In this document: piece by piece, positions 25,996-35,745 of the stretch
Layout of the letters: each line of letters starts with the position of its first letter
How positions within the stretch are numbered: the first letter of the stretch is position 1
From: Avidesulfovibrio sp964369685
GTDB taxonomy: Bacteria; Desulfobacterota; Desulfovibrionia; Desulfovibrionales; Desulfovibrionaceae
Length of the DNA stretch: 64,000 nt
Direction: 5' to 3'
Assembly (NCBI GenBank): GCA_964369685.1
Contig: CAYJFB010000001.1
Span: forward strand, 62,001 to 126,000
The notes under the pieces: model-generated
Database searches by the model: none
Told to the model about the DNA's origin: nothing
Seen by the model: only the letters and a program-made list of their open reading frames with translations
Made by a program: the position numbers and the translations under genes

Positions 25996-27333
25996 TTATT
26001 TATCTAAAATCGTTAAATATAAATCGCCGTGCAATTGTCCGATGTGTTTCCCCATACCGCGCAGTCTAAATGGTTTACCAATGGCAAAATCCTGTGGCAA
26101 CACCACCTCCAGGGTAAGCAATGTATCGCTGAACCCTCGACGAATCTGTACGCGTACCCGACGCCCCGGGCGAAGGCCTTTGGCAGGCAAATACAACGTT
26201 TGCTCTTCGTCTATTTGACTGCGAACCCAATCTTTGACGCTTCCGACGCCTTTACTCAGTTCGGCACCCAATGACTCCAATCCGGAACCGATCCAATGAT
26301 GTTTTTGTGGCTCAGAAACAGCAGTTTCTGCCTTGGCAGTTGTTGTTTGTGCTGTTGATGATGTGGAATGTTGTTCTTTTTGTGTGGAATGGGGGTCTTG
26401 TGCAGACGTGTTGTCGACTGTTTTGCCTTTATTGCGCATACCGCCGGTAAGATTTTCAAAAATTTGTTTAACATACGGCGTGTCTTTCGGCTGTTCTGTA
26501 TAGCTTTTTTCACTGTTTTTGTGTGGAGCTTGGAATTGTGATTGTGGCTTATCGGGACGTTTGCCGTCATATATCGGTTTTTGTTTTGGTTCTGTCGCCG
26601 CGCGGGTGTGTATGTCGGGGCGATCGGCATGGATAGCCTCTTTTTTAGACGTCATGCGTTTTTGTGTTGCTCTGTATGTTTCGGCAGCACTTGCGGCATT
26701 TTTTGTTGTCGATTCGTGTTGTGACGTCGATGTTGAGTCTGTTGTTGCAGTGCGTGTTGTATTCGTGTTGTGTGGCTGTGTTGTTGCTTTTGGTGTTGCA
26801 GGTCTTTGCGGCGGTGCTTGAGGCTCCGATGTGCTTGAGGGATCGGCGGATGAGGGGGGGGGAGTGACAGACTGATCAGGTTGAGTTTGTGTTGTTTTTG
26901 AGTCAGCAAATTGAGTGTATTCATTTTTTGCTGTCGATGCGTCTGTTTTTGTCGATGTTTCTGTTGTTTTTGTTTGTGTTGCAGAGGGTTGTTTACTTGT
27001 CTGTTGTTTATTGCCAAAAGAAAAGCCCCAGGCATGCCAGGGTTTAAATTCGTTGTCGTCGGTATTTTTTGTGTTTTTGGATGAGGCTTTGGTATGCGTG
27101 CCTGCGGCAGGAGACGCAGCTTTTGTGGAATGCAAGCGCGTTAAAATACTATAGGCTTCGTTCAGCAATTGAAACTGCCGTCCGGCATCATGCAGTTGTG
27201 GATTTAAATCGGGATGCAACTCAAGAGCACGCCGTCGATATGCGTGTTTGATGTCATCAAGCGAGGCTTTTTGTTCCACTCCAAGTATACGATAACACTC
27301 TTTGAGTGTCATACTTGCTTTTTTTACAGGCAT
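25996..27333 (-). CDS. J-domain (DnaJ-like) protein with Ser/Thr/Gln-rich linker
   Basis: A 445-residue co-chaperone candidate. Residues about 7-70 form a J-domain with the HPD motif (ELHPDLNP) that stimulates DnaK ATPase. Then come roughly 250 residues of Thr/Ser/Gln/Lys-rich low complexity, very unlike a folded domain. The last 80 residues (GRRVRVQIRRGFSDTLL to HGDLYLTIL) resemble the C-terminal client-binding sandwich of DnaJ/CbpA. The Cys-rich zinc domain of DnaJ is absent. I start at the ATG at 27333 (TGGAGC upstream); a longer frame to 27378 is open. Partner is probably the DnaK at 60311-62203. Confidence 0.82.
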   Translation of the reverse strand: MPVKKASMTLKECYRILGVEQKASLDDIKHAYRRRALELHPDLNPQLHDAGRQFQLLNEAYSILTRLHSTKAASPAAGTHTKASSKNTKNTDDNEFKPWHAWGFSFGNKQQTSKQPSATQTKTTETSTKTDASTAKNEYTQFADSKTTQTQPDQSVTPPPSSADPSSTSEPQAPPQRPATPKATTQPHNTNTTRTATTDSTSTSQHESTTKNAASAAETYRATQKRMTSKKEAIHADRPDIHTRAATEPKQKPIYDGKRPDKPQSQFQAPHKNSEKSYTEQPKDTPYVKQIFENLTGGMRNKGKTVDNTSAQDPHSTQKEQHSTSSTAQTTTAKAETAVSEPQKHHWIGSGLESLGAELSKGVGSVKDWVRSQIDEEQTLYLPAKGLRPGRRVRVQIRRGFSDTLLTLEVVLPQDFAIGKPFRLRGMGKHIGQLHGDLYLTILDK

Positions 27334-27403
27334 GCTTGCTCCACTCGGACACAGACTTTTTTCAAGAGCGGCAGGCAATTGGAAAACAGAACAATGAAAA
27401 CCG

Positions 27404-27850
27404 TCATATGCCTAATAATGCATTGGCTTCACAAGAACCGTCTGTTGCTTGCAGGGCGTGCTCTTTCAGATAGCGTTGTCCTTCTGCCACAAAGCGTTCG
27501 TGTGTGACGTCAGCACGAATCCCCGGGCAATAACTTTTGGCCATGGCAAAACTTTCGGAATCAATCATATTTCCGCGGAAAAACGGCCATGCGTTACAAA
27601 TATCGGGTTTGTCTTCATGAATTAAACACCCTTGGCCTTCTTGAAAAAACACACAATTGTTGTCAAAACCTGTGCGAAGTTTATATTTTCCGTTTTGTTC
27701 ATAGGCATATTCTGCCAGAAAGACGTCTTGTGTCATATTGAAGCGTGGAAGAAGGCGTGCCAAATCACGCGGTCCCAAAACAATACCGCCTTTTCCCGTG
27801 CAGCATTGGCCGCACATGTTGCATTCAAATACCAAATTCTTTTCGTTCAT
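27404..27850 (-). CDS. YkgJ-family Cys-cluster protein
   Basis: A 148-residue cytosolic protein with the YkgJ/UPF0153 pattern: CNMCGQCC near the N-terminus, then C in NNCVFF, C in GQGCLIH, C in DICNAWPFFRG, and a C-terminal Cys. The cysteines likely bind zinc or an Fe-S cluster; function is not established for the family. The ATG at 27850 is one base past the stop of the CoA-binding gene, with GGAA upstream; a GTG at 27862 in frame is the alternative. The two genes are coupled. Confidence 0.85.
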   Translation of the reverse strand: MNEKNLVFECNMCGQCCTGKGGIVLGPRDLARLLPRFNMTQDVFLAEYAYEQNGKYKLRTGFDNNCVFFQEGQGCLIHEDKPDICNAWPFFRGNMIDSESFAMAKSYCPGIRADVTHERFVAEGQRYLKEHALQATDGSCEANALLGI

Positions 27851-27851
27851 T

Positions 27852-28310
27852 TCAATTTCCACAGCAAATTCGTTGATGTTCCGTTTTGATACAGCGATCT
27901 TCTATGATCAACATAGGCTGTAACGTAGGATTGTTTGATTCCGTTTCGTAAAAGATCGTGCGGACGTCCGCATTGCGAATGCCTTGTTGCATCCAAAAAG
28001 CCCGAGGGCGTGACGACATTCGTAGCACTTCCTGCGCGTGTTCGGTACAATATTTGGCAGCACGGAAAAGATTAACAATGTCAACAGGCTCGGGAAGCGT
28101 TTCAAGGCTTGGCCACGCTTCTAATCCCCAAACACGCCGACGAACAGGGTGGACGGGAAAAACGGTAAAGCCCGCTTCCAACAAATACCGTCCTACACGA
28201 TCAACAGGTTGCCCCACATTGTCTTTGGCACCGACAATGGCAACACGGCACGGCGGCACTAAGATGTCGCGCAATTGGATATCTGACACATGTGGAGACA
28301 ACGCATTCAT
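27852..28310 (-). CDS. CoA-binding-domain protein (YccU-like)
   Basis: A 152-residue protein made of one CoA-binding Rossmann domain: the VAIVGAKDN motif near residue 27, GFTVFPVHP, a VDIVNLF segment and FWMQQGIRN, all family-typical. The domain also occurs in acyl-CoA synthetases, but stand-alone members have no settled function. ATG at 28310 with a GGAGG site. First gene of the pair with the YkgJ-like protein. Confidence 0.86.
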   Translation of the reverse strand: MNALSPHVSDIQLRDILVPPCRVAIVGAKDNVGQPVDRVGRYLLEAGFTVFPVHPVRRRVWGLEAWPSLETLPEPVDIVNLFRAAKYCTEHAQEVLRMSSRPRAFWMQQGIRNADVRTIFYETESNNPTLQPMLIIEDRCIKTEHQRICCGN

Positions 28311-28504
28311 TATGAGGCAACCTCCAAAAACACACAGCCCGTAACTCATTATTTTATTTTTGAGTTTTGACTTTTACAAGCGTTGATAGGTCGTTAAAAA
28401 ATAATACCGTCGGTTGGCAACAGCGTGTACGGATGTTTTTTTTTACAACATTTTATCCTGCAGGACATACACTTGTTGGCACAGAATAGAATATTTGATA
28501 ACTG

Positions 28505-30277
28505 TTATCGCATTCTTTTTGAAAACAAGGTGCAGTTTGGCGAGGCAATGTCTGCCGCATGGCTATTTAATAAGTCAATAAAGTCTGATTCCGGCATAGG
28601 TTTTGCCAGGTAGTAGCCTTGAATGGCGTCACATCCGATATCACGAAGAAAATTGAGTTGCCATTCCGTTTCCACACCTTCGGCAATCACACCCATGTGT
28701 AAACGGTTTGCCATGCCGATGACGCTGGCAATCACCTGTGCCGCACGCACTGAGTGTTCAACGCCTTCCAAAAATCGCATGTCGACTTTTAAAACATCCA
28801 CTTCGACATCTTTCAACATGTTGAGTGAGGAATAGCCGCTGCCAAAATCGTCCATCAAAATAGTGAAGCCCAAGGTTTTGAGGCGTTCTATGGTTTCTGC
28901 GAGATTCCATGAATTGTCATCGGTATACGCGCTTTCCGTCACTTCCAATTTGATCATACTGGGATTGATGTCGTAATTATTGAGAATTTCTAACAACTGA
29001 TTGTGAAACGAGGTGTTGTGAAAATTGATTCTGGAAATATTGACTGAAATAGGAACAAGCGGACGGTTTTTTTTGCAAGAATCTTGAATAAATCGGCACA
29101 CCGCATCCCAGACATAGATGTCCAGCTCTGAAATAAAATCATTTTTTTCAAAAAGTGGAATAAACATGCCCGGTGAAATCAATCCACGCTGTGGATGAAT
29201 CCAACGGATGAGTGCTTCGGCACTGATCGGTTTACAGGTGTGCGCGTCAAAAATAGGTTGGTAATAAATACAGAATTGACGTTGTTCAAGTGCGGCATCA
29301 ATGCCTGCATAGAGTTCTTGCTCTTCAACCAAGGTGTTACGCAACGCACTGTCATAGTAGGCATAGCGCGTCATGTAGTTGCCTTTCACTGAATTCAGTG
29401 CCAAACGTGCCCGATCACACATCTGATTGACCGTTAAGGTTGTGTCTGTCACACGGAAGATGCCCATGTGTAATATAAAATTGTGTTTAAACGACAGATC
29501 GTTGATTTCTTGGCTCAATCTGTCAAGCAAGGCTGTCGGATTGAACGCTTGGAATGGCAAGCACAATGCAAAACGATCGGCATCCAAACGCCCACACACG
29601 CCGCCGTTCCGTGCGGTTTCACGCAAAATGTTGCCAATGCATTGCAAGACGTTGTCGCCAACCTCAGGGCCAAACAGTTCATTGATGACTTTGAAGCGAT
29701 CGACATCAAGCACGGCCATGACATATTCTTCATCAGGACGAGCGTGAATATATAACGCACTGTTGGCGTAAAAGGCTTTGCTGCGATAGAGGGTTGTCAG
29801 GGGGTCAAAATTGGCGTGATACGCGATGAGCATGTGTGCTTGTAATTGTTCACGCAAGGCCGAACTTTGACTCAGCATGAGTTCGGTCGCGGTAACAGAG
29901 TGTTGCATCAGGGCCATGACTCTGGCGTAGAGCAGTTCGGAATTATATGGTAGCGAGACCACATCGCGAGCTCCAAGCCGAAAGGCTTCCACTTCAACGG
30001 CAATATCATGCCCTTCTACCAAAACCACAACAGGAATGCTTGCACCGGGAATGTTACGAGACCGCAAACGCTGAAAAAACGCAAGCCCACCGTCACCGCC
30101 CAAAACAGACATATTCACCAAAACTGCGGTGATTTCAAGTCGTGATTCCAATACATCCAATAATTCTACGGCATTTGAGACTTCATAGCATGTACACACC
30201 TTTTCAAATAAATTGACAAGGCGTTGTCGTTCGGTTGTGGAGCTGTCAACAATAAGCAACGTGTAGGAGGAAGACAA
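28505..30277 (-). CDS. REC-GGDEF-EAL protein (c-di-GMP phosphodiesterase, degenerate cyclase)
   Basis: A 590-residue response-regulator-like protein. Residues 1-125 are a receiver domain, but at the phospho-acceptor position the sequence reads LVNMSVLGGDG, with Asn where Asp is expected. Residues about 150-315 are a GGDEF domain whose active loop reads GRLDADRF instead of GGDEF, so it is presumably inactive. Residues about 325-580 are an EAL domain with EALIRW, EVTES, DDFGSGYSSL, KVDM and AEGVET, all residues needed for c-di-GMP hydrolysis. The likely role is a phosphodiesterase whose other two domains act as sensors. It stands alone, with no adjacent kinase. Confidence 0.9.
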   Translation of the reverse strand: MSSSYTLLIVDSSTTERQRLVNLFEKVCTCYEVSNAVELLDVLESRLEITAVLVNMSVLGGDGGLAFFQRLRSRNIPGASIPVVVLVEGHDIAVEVEAFRLGARDVVSLPYNSELLYARVMALMQHSVTATELMLSQSSALREQLQAHMLIAYHANFDPLTTLYRSKAFYANSALYIHARPDEEYVMAVLDVDRFKVINELFGPEVGDNVLQCIGNILRETARNGGVCGRLDADRFALCLPFQAFNPTALLDRLSQEINDLSFKHNFILHMGIFRVTDTTLTVNQMCDRARLALNSVKGNYMTRYAYYDSALRNTLVEEQELYAGIDAALEQRQFCIYYQPIFDAHTCKPISAEALIRWIHPQRGLISPGMFIPLFEKNDFISELDIYVWDAVCRFIQDSCKKNRPLVPISVNISRINFHNTSFHNQLLEILNNYDINPSMIKLEVTESAYTDDNSWNLAETIERLKTLGFTILMDDFGSGYSSLNMLKDVEVDVLKVDMRFLEGVEHSVRAAQVIASVIGMANRLHMGVIAEGVETEWQLNFLRDIGCDAIQGYYLAKPMPESDFIDLLNSHAADIASPNCTLFSKRMR

Positions 30278-30419
30278 TGGACACCCCTCTCACTTCACCG
30301 AACACACACAACACCTGTTTCAGTGTATGCTCGGTGATTAGATGTTTCCGTATGCTTGAAAAAGCTGCGCCAAGAAAGGTTTTTTTGCAAAAGCACAAGA
30401 AAAAGCAAAAAGCCAATGT

Positions 30420-31676
30420 TTAGGACGCGATTTGTGTTCCCGTTTCGTAAACAAACAGCGGTGCTTCTCCTTTTTCGATCACCGCGTCATTGATCACGCA
30501 TTCGGTCACCCCCGTCATGGACGGCAATGTATACATGATATCAAGCATCACAACTTCCAAAACATTGCGTAAACCGCGTGCACCGGTTTTTCGTTCCAAC
30601 GCTTTGCGAGCCACAGCGTGGAGTGCGTCGGAGGTAAAGCGCAGTTTTACATTGTCGAGTTCAAACAATTTTTGGTATTGTTTGGTGAGGGCGTTTTTGG
30701 GTTCTGTCAGGATGCGAATGAGATCGGCTTCATCGAGGTCATCCACATGTGTCAAGACAGGAATACGTCCGACAAATTCAGGGATTAAGCCAAACTGAAC
30801 GAGATCATTCGGGTGTACCTGTTCGAGCAGCGCGCCGACGGTGAGGTCTTTTGCCGAAGTGAGGTCTGCCCCAAATCCCATGGAACTGCCACGCATGCGT
30901 TGAGCAACGATTTTATCAAGGCCGATAAACGCGCCACCGACAATGAACAAGATGTTGGAGGTGTCTAAGCGGATGAATTCTTGTTGCGGATGTTTGCGTC
31001 CACCTTTTGGCGGAATGTTGGCTTCGGTGCCTTCAATGATTTTAAGGAGTGCTTGTTGCACGCCTTCTCCCGAGACATCGCGGGTTATGGACGGTCCGTC
31101 GCCTTTGCGTGATATTTTGTCGATTTCATCAATATAGATGATACCTTTTGCGGCAGCGGCCAGATCGTAATCGGCGTTTTGCAACAATTGTACGAGAATA
31201 TTTTCGACGTCTTCCCCAACATATCCGGCTTCGGTGAGTGTTGTGGCGTCGGCAATGGCGAAGGGCACACGCAACACGCGAGCCAACGTTTTGGCGAGCA
31301 ACGTTTTGCCGCTGCCTGAGGGGCCGACCAACAAAATATTACTTTTTTCAAGTTCCACATCGTCAGGAAAGCCTTGGCTTGCGCCGGCGTACAGGATACG
31401 TTTATAATGATTATGTACGGCGACAGCGAGGATTTTTTTGGCAGATTCTTGGCCGATGACATATTCGTCCAAGTTGGCTTTCAGTTCCTGTGGGGTCAGG
31501 AGGTGTGCATTTGTTTTTGCTGTTTCCAATTTTTGACGTTTAATAATGTTGTTACATGAATCCACGCACTGTTCACAAATAGTTGCATGGTCTTGTACTA
31601 TCATTTGGCTAACATCTAATTCCGTTTTACCGCAAAAAGAACAAACATGTTGATTTTTAGAATTACTTTTTGACAT
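30420..31676 (-). CDS. clpX: ATP-dependent protease ATPase subunit ClpX
   Basis: A 418-residue AAA+ unfoldase that feeds substrates to ClpP. The N-terminal zinc-binding domain has C12, C15, C34 and C37. Walker A GPSGSGKT, Walker B IIYIDEIDK, the pore loop GYVGEDVE and the sensor and Arg-finger regions follow. Start at the ATG at 31676 (AGGA at six bases); a GTG 15 codons upstream is in frame but lacks a site. Downstream partner of clpP (80 bp) and tig on the minus strand. Confidence 0.97.
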   Translation of the reverse strand: MSKSNSKNQHVCSFCGKTELDVSQMIVQDHATICEQCVDSCNNIIKRQKLETAKTNAHLLTPQELKANLDEYVIGQESAKKILAVAVHNHYKRILYAGASQGFPDDVELEKSNILLVGPSGSGKTLLAKTLARVLRVPFAIADATTLTEAGYVGEDVENILVQLLQNADYDLAAAAKGIIYIDEIDKISRKGDGPSITRDVSGEGVQQALLKIIEGTEANIPPKGGRKHPQQEFIRLDTSNILFIVGGAFIGLDKIVAQRMRGSSMGFGADLTSAKDLTVGALLEQVHPNDLVQFGLIPEFVGRIPVLTHVDDLDEADLIRILTEPKNALTKQYQKLFELDNVKLRFTSDALHAVARKALERKTGARGLRNVLEVVMLDIMYTLPSMTGVTECVINDAVIEKGEAPLFVYETGTQIAS

Positions 31677-31756
31677 AATGTATCCTGTTGTGTTGTTTGA
31701 ATTCGTTGCATTGTTAAACACCTTATTTCAAACAACTGTTACCGGTGTATTCGGCA

Positions 31757-32398
31757 TTATTGTTTTTCGTCTGTACTGAGCATGTCGCGTCGAGACACCA
31801 AAACTCGGTCGACAAGACCGTATGCGCAGGCATCTTGTGCGGTGAGGAAGTGATCGCGTTCAGTGTCTTTGCTAATTTTTTTATAAGCCTGTCCTGTATT
31901 TTGTGCAAGGATTTCATTCAAGCGTTGTTTTAGGCGTAGAATTTCGCGCGCATGGATATCGATATCGGTCGCTTGTCCTTGATATCCGCCGAGGGGTTGA
32001 TGAATCATCACTTGACTGTTTGGCAAGGCAAAACGCATGCCTTTTTCACCTGCCGCCAAGAGGAATGCACCCATACTGGCTGCGCGTCCAAGGCAGAGTG
32101 TTGCGACGGGAGCGGTGATATATTGCATGGTGTCATAGATGGCAAAACCTGCCGAAACAGAACCGCCGGGGCTGTTGATATACATATAAATTTCTTTTTC
32201 TGCATCTTGGGATTCAAGAAAAAGCAATTGTGCGCAAATGAGTGAAGCGACGGTATCATTGACTTCCGTACCTAAGAGAACGATACGATCTTTTAAAAGA
32301 CGAGAATAAATATCATAGGCGCGTTCTGTACGGCCTTCGTTTTCAACCACCATGGGGATGGCGATATTGCTTGGATCAAAGCGGCTTGAGCTGAACAT
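31757..32398 (-). CDS. clpP: ATP-dependent Clp protease proteolytic subunit ClpP
   Basis: A 213-residue serine peptidase. The catalytic triad is visible as Ser in GRAASMGA (about 110), His in MIHQPLGG (about 135) and Asp in KDTERDHF (about 184). YINSPGGSV is the family signature. ATG at 32398 with GGAG upstream. Middle gene of tig-clpP-clpX, a conserved order; 267 bases separate it from tig. Confidence 0.97.
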   Translation of the reverse strand: MFSSSRFDPSNIAIPMVVENEGRTERAYDIYSRLLKDRIVLLGTEVNDTVASLICAQLLFLESQDAEKEIYMYINSPGGSVSAGFAIYDTMQYITAPVATLCLGRAASMGAFLLAAGEKGMRFALPNSQVMIHQPLGGYQGQATDIDIHAREILRLKQRLNEILAQNTGQAYKKISKDTERDHFLTAQDACAYGLVDRVLVSRRDMLSTDEKQ

Positions 32399-32665
32399 GG
32401 AATGTCTCCGAACATTGTGCTTTTAAAAATAGGCTAAAAAAATATCGTGTCGATCTTCGTTTTATTGTACGGTCAATGGGGTAAAAAAGGAAGGGCTTAT
32501 ACGAGATGTCACGAGATTTTATACAAATCATACATTTTGTTTGATCTTGCAAAGAAACGGGTGTCGGATTTGATAGCAGTCACGGCATCATGACAAAAGT
32601 TTGTTTTTTATGCCGCGTTGTTCTGTTTCAATATCCGACAAGCCGTTTGGTATTCTTGTGTGTGG

Positions 32666-33973
32666 TTACGCGTCGGTAACGGGGGTGTCTTCGATTTCTG
32701 TAATCGTTGCTTTGCTGTAGACCAGTTCCATCGCTTTGTCGGCCAACATGCGATCATGAATGTCGTTGGTCATGCCGCTGCGGCGATAGGCTTCGGAAAC
32801 TTTTTGATAGTCTTGGCCGGCACGCATGGCAGACGAAAAGATTTGCATTTCAACGTCTTGACTGCTGACATCAAGGTTTTCTTTACGGGCGAGAGCCATA
32901 AGGAAAACCTGTGTTTTCAGGCTTTCTGCGGCTTTGGCGCGCATTTCTTCTTCTCTGGTTTTGAGGTCGGTCTCGGGATCGACTTCTTGGCCTGTGCGTT
33001 GCATGTGCATCATTTGTTCGGCGAGCATCCGACGTGTTCTTGTTTCAAGCAAAGAGGCGGGCAACTCGACATCTTCTTTGGGTAAGATTTGATCAAGTAG
33101 TTTTTGCATGGCTTCGCCGCGCGCGCTTTGTTGTTTGTTGTTGGTCAGGTGTTCAACAATGGATTCACGGAGTTTTTCATAGGATTCCGAACCCATTTTT
33201 TGTGCAAAATCGTCATTCAGTTCAGGCAATTCATTGGTTTGAACGCTGTTAACTTTGATGCGCATGGTCACGGTTTTTCCGGCCAAGCCTTCGTGACCGT
33301 AGTCATCGGGGAAGCGTACGACGCCGTCTTTTTCTTCAGCGGGCAGGATGGTTTTGATCAACGCTTCAAAATCATCAATGGCTTGTTTTTTACCCAGTAC
33401 AAGAGAAAAATGCTCTCCCGAGACATCGGGAACAGGTTGACCTTCTTCATCAAATCCTGCGTAATCGACATCAACAAAATCGCCGTCAACAGGCAATCTG
33501 GGTTCGTTCAGGTCTTTTTTTTCAGCCATTTCTGAGCGTAAATGATCAAGAATATTTTCAATTTCTTCGTCTGTGACAATCACTTTGTTTTGTTCGACAG
33601 AGAGGCCGTCATAATTTGGGAAATCAATATCGGGAAGAACCTCAAAGGACAGCGCACACGTATAGTTTTCGCCGCGTTTGAAGGTTCCCGCTTCATCAAG
33701 GTTGATGCCCGACAAGGGGTGGAGATGTTCCTTTTTCAGCACATCGCCAATGGCGTTATCAAGTATTGATTGCGTGGCCGCGCCGACAACTTCAGCGCCA
33801 AAACGTTTTTCAACAACGGCAGTCGGTACTTTGCCTTTGCGAAAGCCCGGCAAGGCCAATGATTTGCGATAATCGGCTATTGCGGCATCAAGAGCGGTAG
33901 CCACTTCTTCAGCTGTAAAGTTCAGAGCAATTTTTTTGCGTGTGCCGGAAATTGCGGAAACAGAAACGTCCAT
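32666..33973 (-). CDS. tig: Trigger factor (ribosome-bound chaperone)
   Basis: A 435-residue peptidyl-prolyl isomerase chaperone. The ribosome-binding loop region lies in the first 110 residues (ALPGFRKGKVP), the FKBP-like domain at about 150-240 (GDFVDVDYAGFDEEG) and the C-terminal helical arms after. The start at 33973 has AAGGAGGATGGAGG just upstream; 32 upstream in-frame codons are judged untranslated. First gene of tig-clpP-clpX. Confidence 0.95.
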   Translation of the reverse strand: MDVSVSAISGTRKKIALNFTAEEVATALDAAIADYRKSLALPGFRKGKVPTAVVEKRFGAEVVGAATQSILDNAIGDVLKKEHLHPLSGINLDEAGTFKRGENYTCALSFEVLPDIDFPNYDGLSVEQNKVIVTDEEIENILDHLRSEMAEKKDLNEPRLPVDGDFVDVDYAGFDEEGQPVPDVSGEHFSLVLGKKQAIDDFEALIKTILPAEEKDGVVRFPDDYGHEGLAGKTVTMRIKVNSVQTNELPELNDDFAQKMGSESYEKLRESIVEHLTNNKQQSARGEAMQKLLDQILPKEDVELPASLLETRTRRMLAEQMMHMQRTGQEVDPETDLKTREEEMRAKAAESLKTQVFLMALARKENLDVSSQDVEMQIFSSAMRAGQDYQKVSEAYRRSGMTNDIHDRMLADKAMELVYSKATITEIEDTPVTDA

Positions 33974-34416
33974 GCCTCCATCCTCCTTGGAAGAACCGTC
34001 TGAGCGGTTGAGCGGGTAAACGTTAAGGGTTGGTAAATGATAAATTACAAATGGCGTTGGGAACGCCAATAAAAATCATAACATTGTACGAACCAAAGAG
34101 CGTGTATATAGCACAGCCCCTTATGGTTGTCCAGAAAAGAACCCCAAAGGGGCAAAAAGCCAATCTTGATAATGTTTTATTTTTTTTGAAAAAGTCAACC
34201 CTCAAACTGAATATTTTTAAAAAAAAACGTGTTATTCTTTTTGCGCCATCTTCATAACGTGTACTGAATGTGCTGTATTCTGTAAAAGAACACGTATATG
34301 ATTCTTGTATCAACGCGCTTGCAAAATATACAAAAGTTGTTTAATTGTAGTTTGTATCTGAAATGTTTTTTATTATAAAAGCGTTTTAAAAAAAATACAA
34401 AAATAAGGATATTCAT
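33974..34416. other. Intergenic region between divergent tig and Tim44-like genes
   Basis: About 440 bases that must hold promoters for both directions. It is AT-rich, especially from 34160 onward. No convincing ORF, RNA gene or palindromic element is seen. Confidence 0.4.
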
Positions 34417-35373
34417 ATGTCAAAACGATTTTCTCTTGCAGGCTTTCTTTTATTCTGCAGTGTTTTATTTACCTGTTTTCTTTTTGCAGGTTTTGAAGAC
34501 GCTGAAGCTCGTCGTATCGGAGGGGGGCGCTCGTCGGGTAGCAAGAGTTTTATGTCTCAACCGGCTTCCAAACCTAAAGCCGCCGTTACACAACAACAAA
34601 ATTCTTCGGCAACACAGCCAAATGCGATCAATCAAAACGCACAGCCCAATCGTGGTTTTCTTGGCGGTATGGGTGGGATGTTCGGTGGCTTGCTCGCCGG
34701 TGGTCTGATTGGTTCTTTGCTTTTTGGCGGCGGCATGGGTGGCGGCATGGGCGGTCTTTTGGATATAGTGCTTATTGGTGGGGTGCTTTTCTTGCTGTAT
34801 AAGATGTTTGCTAAAAAGCGGGCTGCGTCCACAGCCGGAGCAGACGGTGGCCGGAGTACTTCCTTTGACAACACAGGCACACAAAACAATCAATATCGAG
34901 ATCTCGGCAACGCCTCTGCTTCCGGCGGCGGCATGGGTTGGGATAATGGACAAGCCCAAGGTCAACAAAATACATACACGACAAATCCTGTGATTCCTGC
35001 CGATTTTGATCAAGCTGAATTTATTGAAGGTGCCAAACAGGCCTATATGCGTCTGAATGCGGCATGGGATTCACGCGAGCTCGAAGACCTCACACGATTT
35101 GTCACGCCTGACTATATGAAGGAATTGTATAAGCAAGCCGCGGATGATCCGAATCCCGGACGTACGGAATTGCTTTTGGTGACGGCGCACCTCACCGAAG
35201 TGCGTCCCTATGGAAGCGATGAAATGGCTTCTGTATTGTTTGACGTTGTTATGCGTGAAGACCCCAACCAAACGGCACCCACCACGGTCAGAGAATTGTG
35301 GCACTTTGTACGTCCTCTTGACAAATCCGGTTCGTGGTTGCTTGACGGTATTCAGCAGATAGAGCAAGAATAA
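34417..35373 (+). CDS. Tim44-like domain protein
   Basis: A 318-residue protein. It has an N-terminal signal/anchor (residues about 8-28), a disordered Gln/Ala-rich segment, a Gly/Met-rich stretch (GGMGGMFGGLLAGG and similar) followed by a second hydrophobic segment (about 110-130), and a C-terminal Tim44/TolA-like domain (about 190-318) starting at FDQAEFIEGAKQAYMRLNAAWD. Bacterial Tim44-like proteins are membrane-bound and of uncertain function. ATG at 34417 has AAGGAT upstream. It carries its own terminator. Confidence 0.85.
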   Translation: MSKRFSLAGFLLFCSVLFTCFLFAGFEDAEARRIGGGRSSGSKSFMSQPASKPKAAVTQQQNSSATQPNAINQNAQPNRGFLGGMGGMFGGLLAGGLIGSLLFGGGMGGGMGGLLDIVLIGGVLFLLYKMFAKKRAASTAGADGGRSTSFDNTGTQNNQYRDLGNASASGGGMGWDNGQAQGQQNTYTTNPVIPADFDQAEFIEGAKQAYMRLNAAWDSRELEDLTRFVTPDYMKELYKQAADDPNPGRTELLLVTAHLTEVRPYGSDEMASVLFDVVMREDPNQTAPTTVRELWHFVRPLDKSGSWLLDGIQQIEQE

Positions 35374-35442
35374 AATGTCTTTTGAACACGTCGTTTTTTT
35401 ATGATGACGTTTGTATACCGCGTCACGCTGTATTAAAGAATA

Positions 35443-35492
35443 GGGACGGACGATAAGCCATGTAACAAGCTTGTCAGCCGTCCCGTTTTTGT
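35443..35492 (+). terminator. Terminator of the Tim44-like gene
   Basis: GGGACGG (35443-35449) pairs with CCGTCCC (35478-35484), with GTTTTTGTTTT immediately after. It lies 70 bases past the stop. Confidence 0.65.
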
Positions 35493-35495
35493 TTT

Positions 35496-35564
35496 GATGT
35501 AAAAAAAAATGACAAACCGCCTTTAAGAAAAACTTCAAAGACGGTTTGTCATTTTTTTTACATC
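35496..35564. repeat. Long A/T-flanked hairpin between convergent genes
   Basis: A 24-base arm (35496-35519) pairs with a 23-base arm (35542-35564), differing by one A in the poly-A tract; the loop can form a further short stem (CTTTAAG/CTTCAAAG). With A-run and T-run at its ends it can terminate transcription from both sides. The sequence is unrelated to the composite palindromic element. Confidence 0.6.
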
Positions 35565-35745
35565 GTTTTCTCAACGCTGAGAAAACGTTTCTCGTTTCAT
35601 TTTTTGATAAAAGACACCTTGAACTGCGACACTTCAATACAAACACACAGTATGGGGTACGCCACAGGCTCCATGGGTCTGGGGGAAGAACGCCTCGTAA
35701 CAACTCTTTCCCCAAAATAAAAGAAACCAAAACTTTTTGAAAGAT

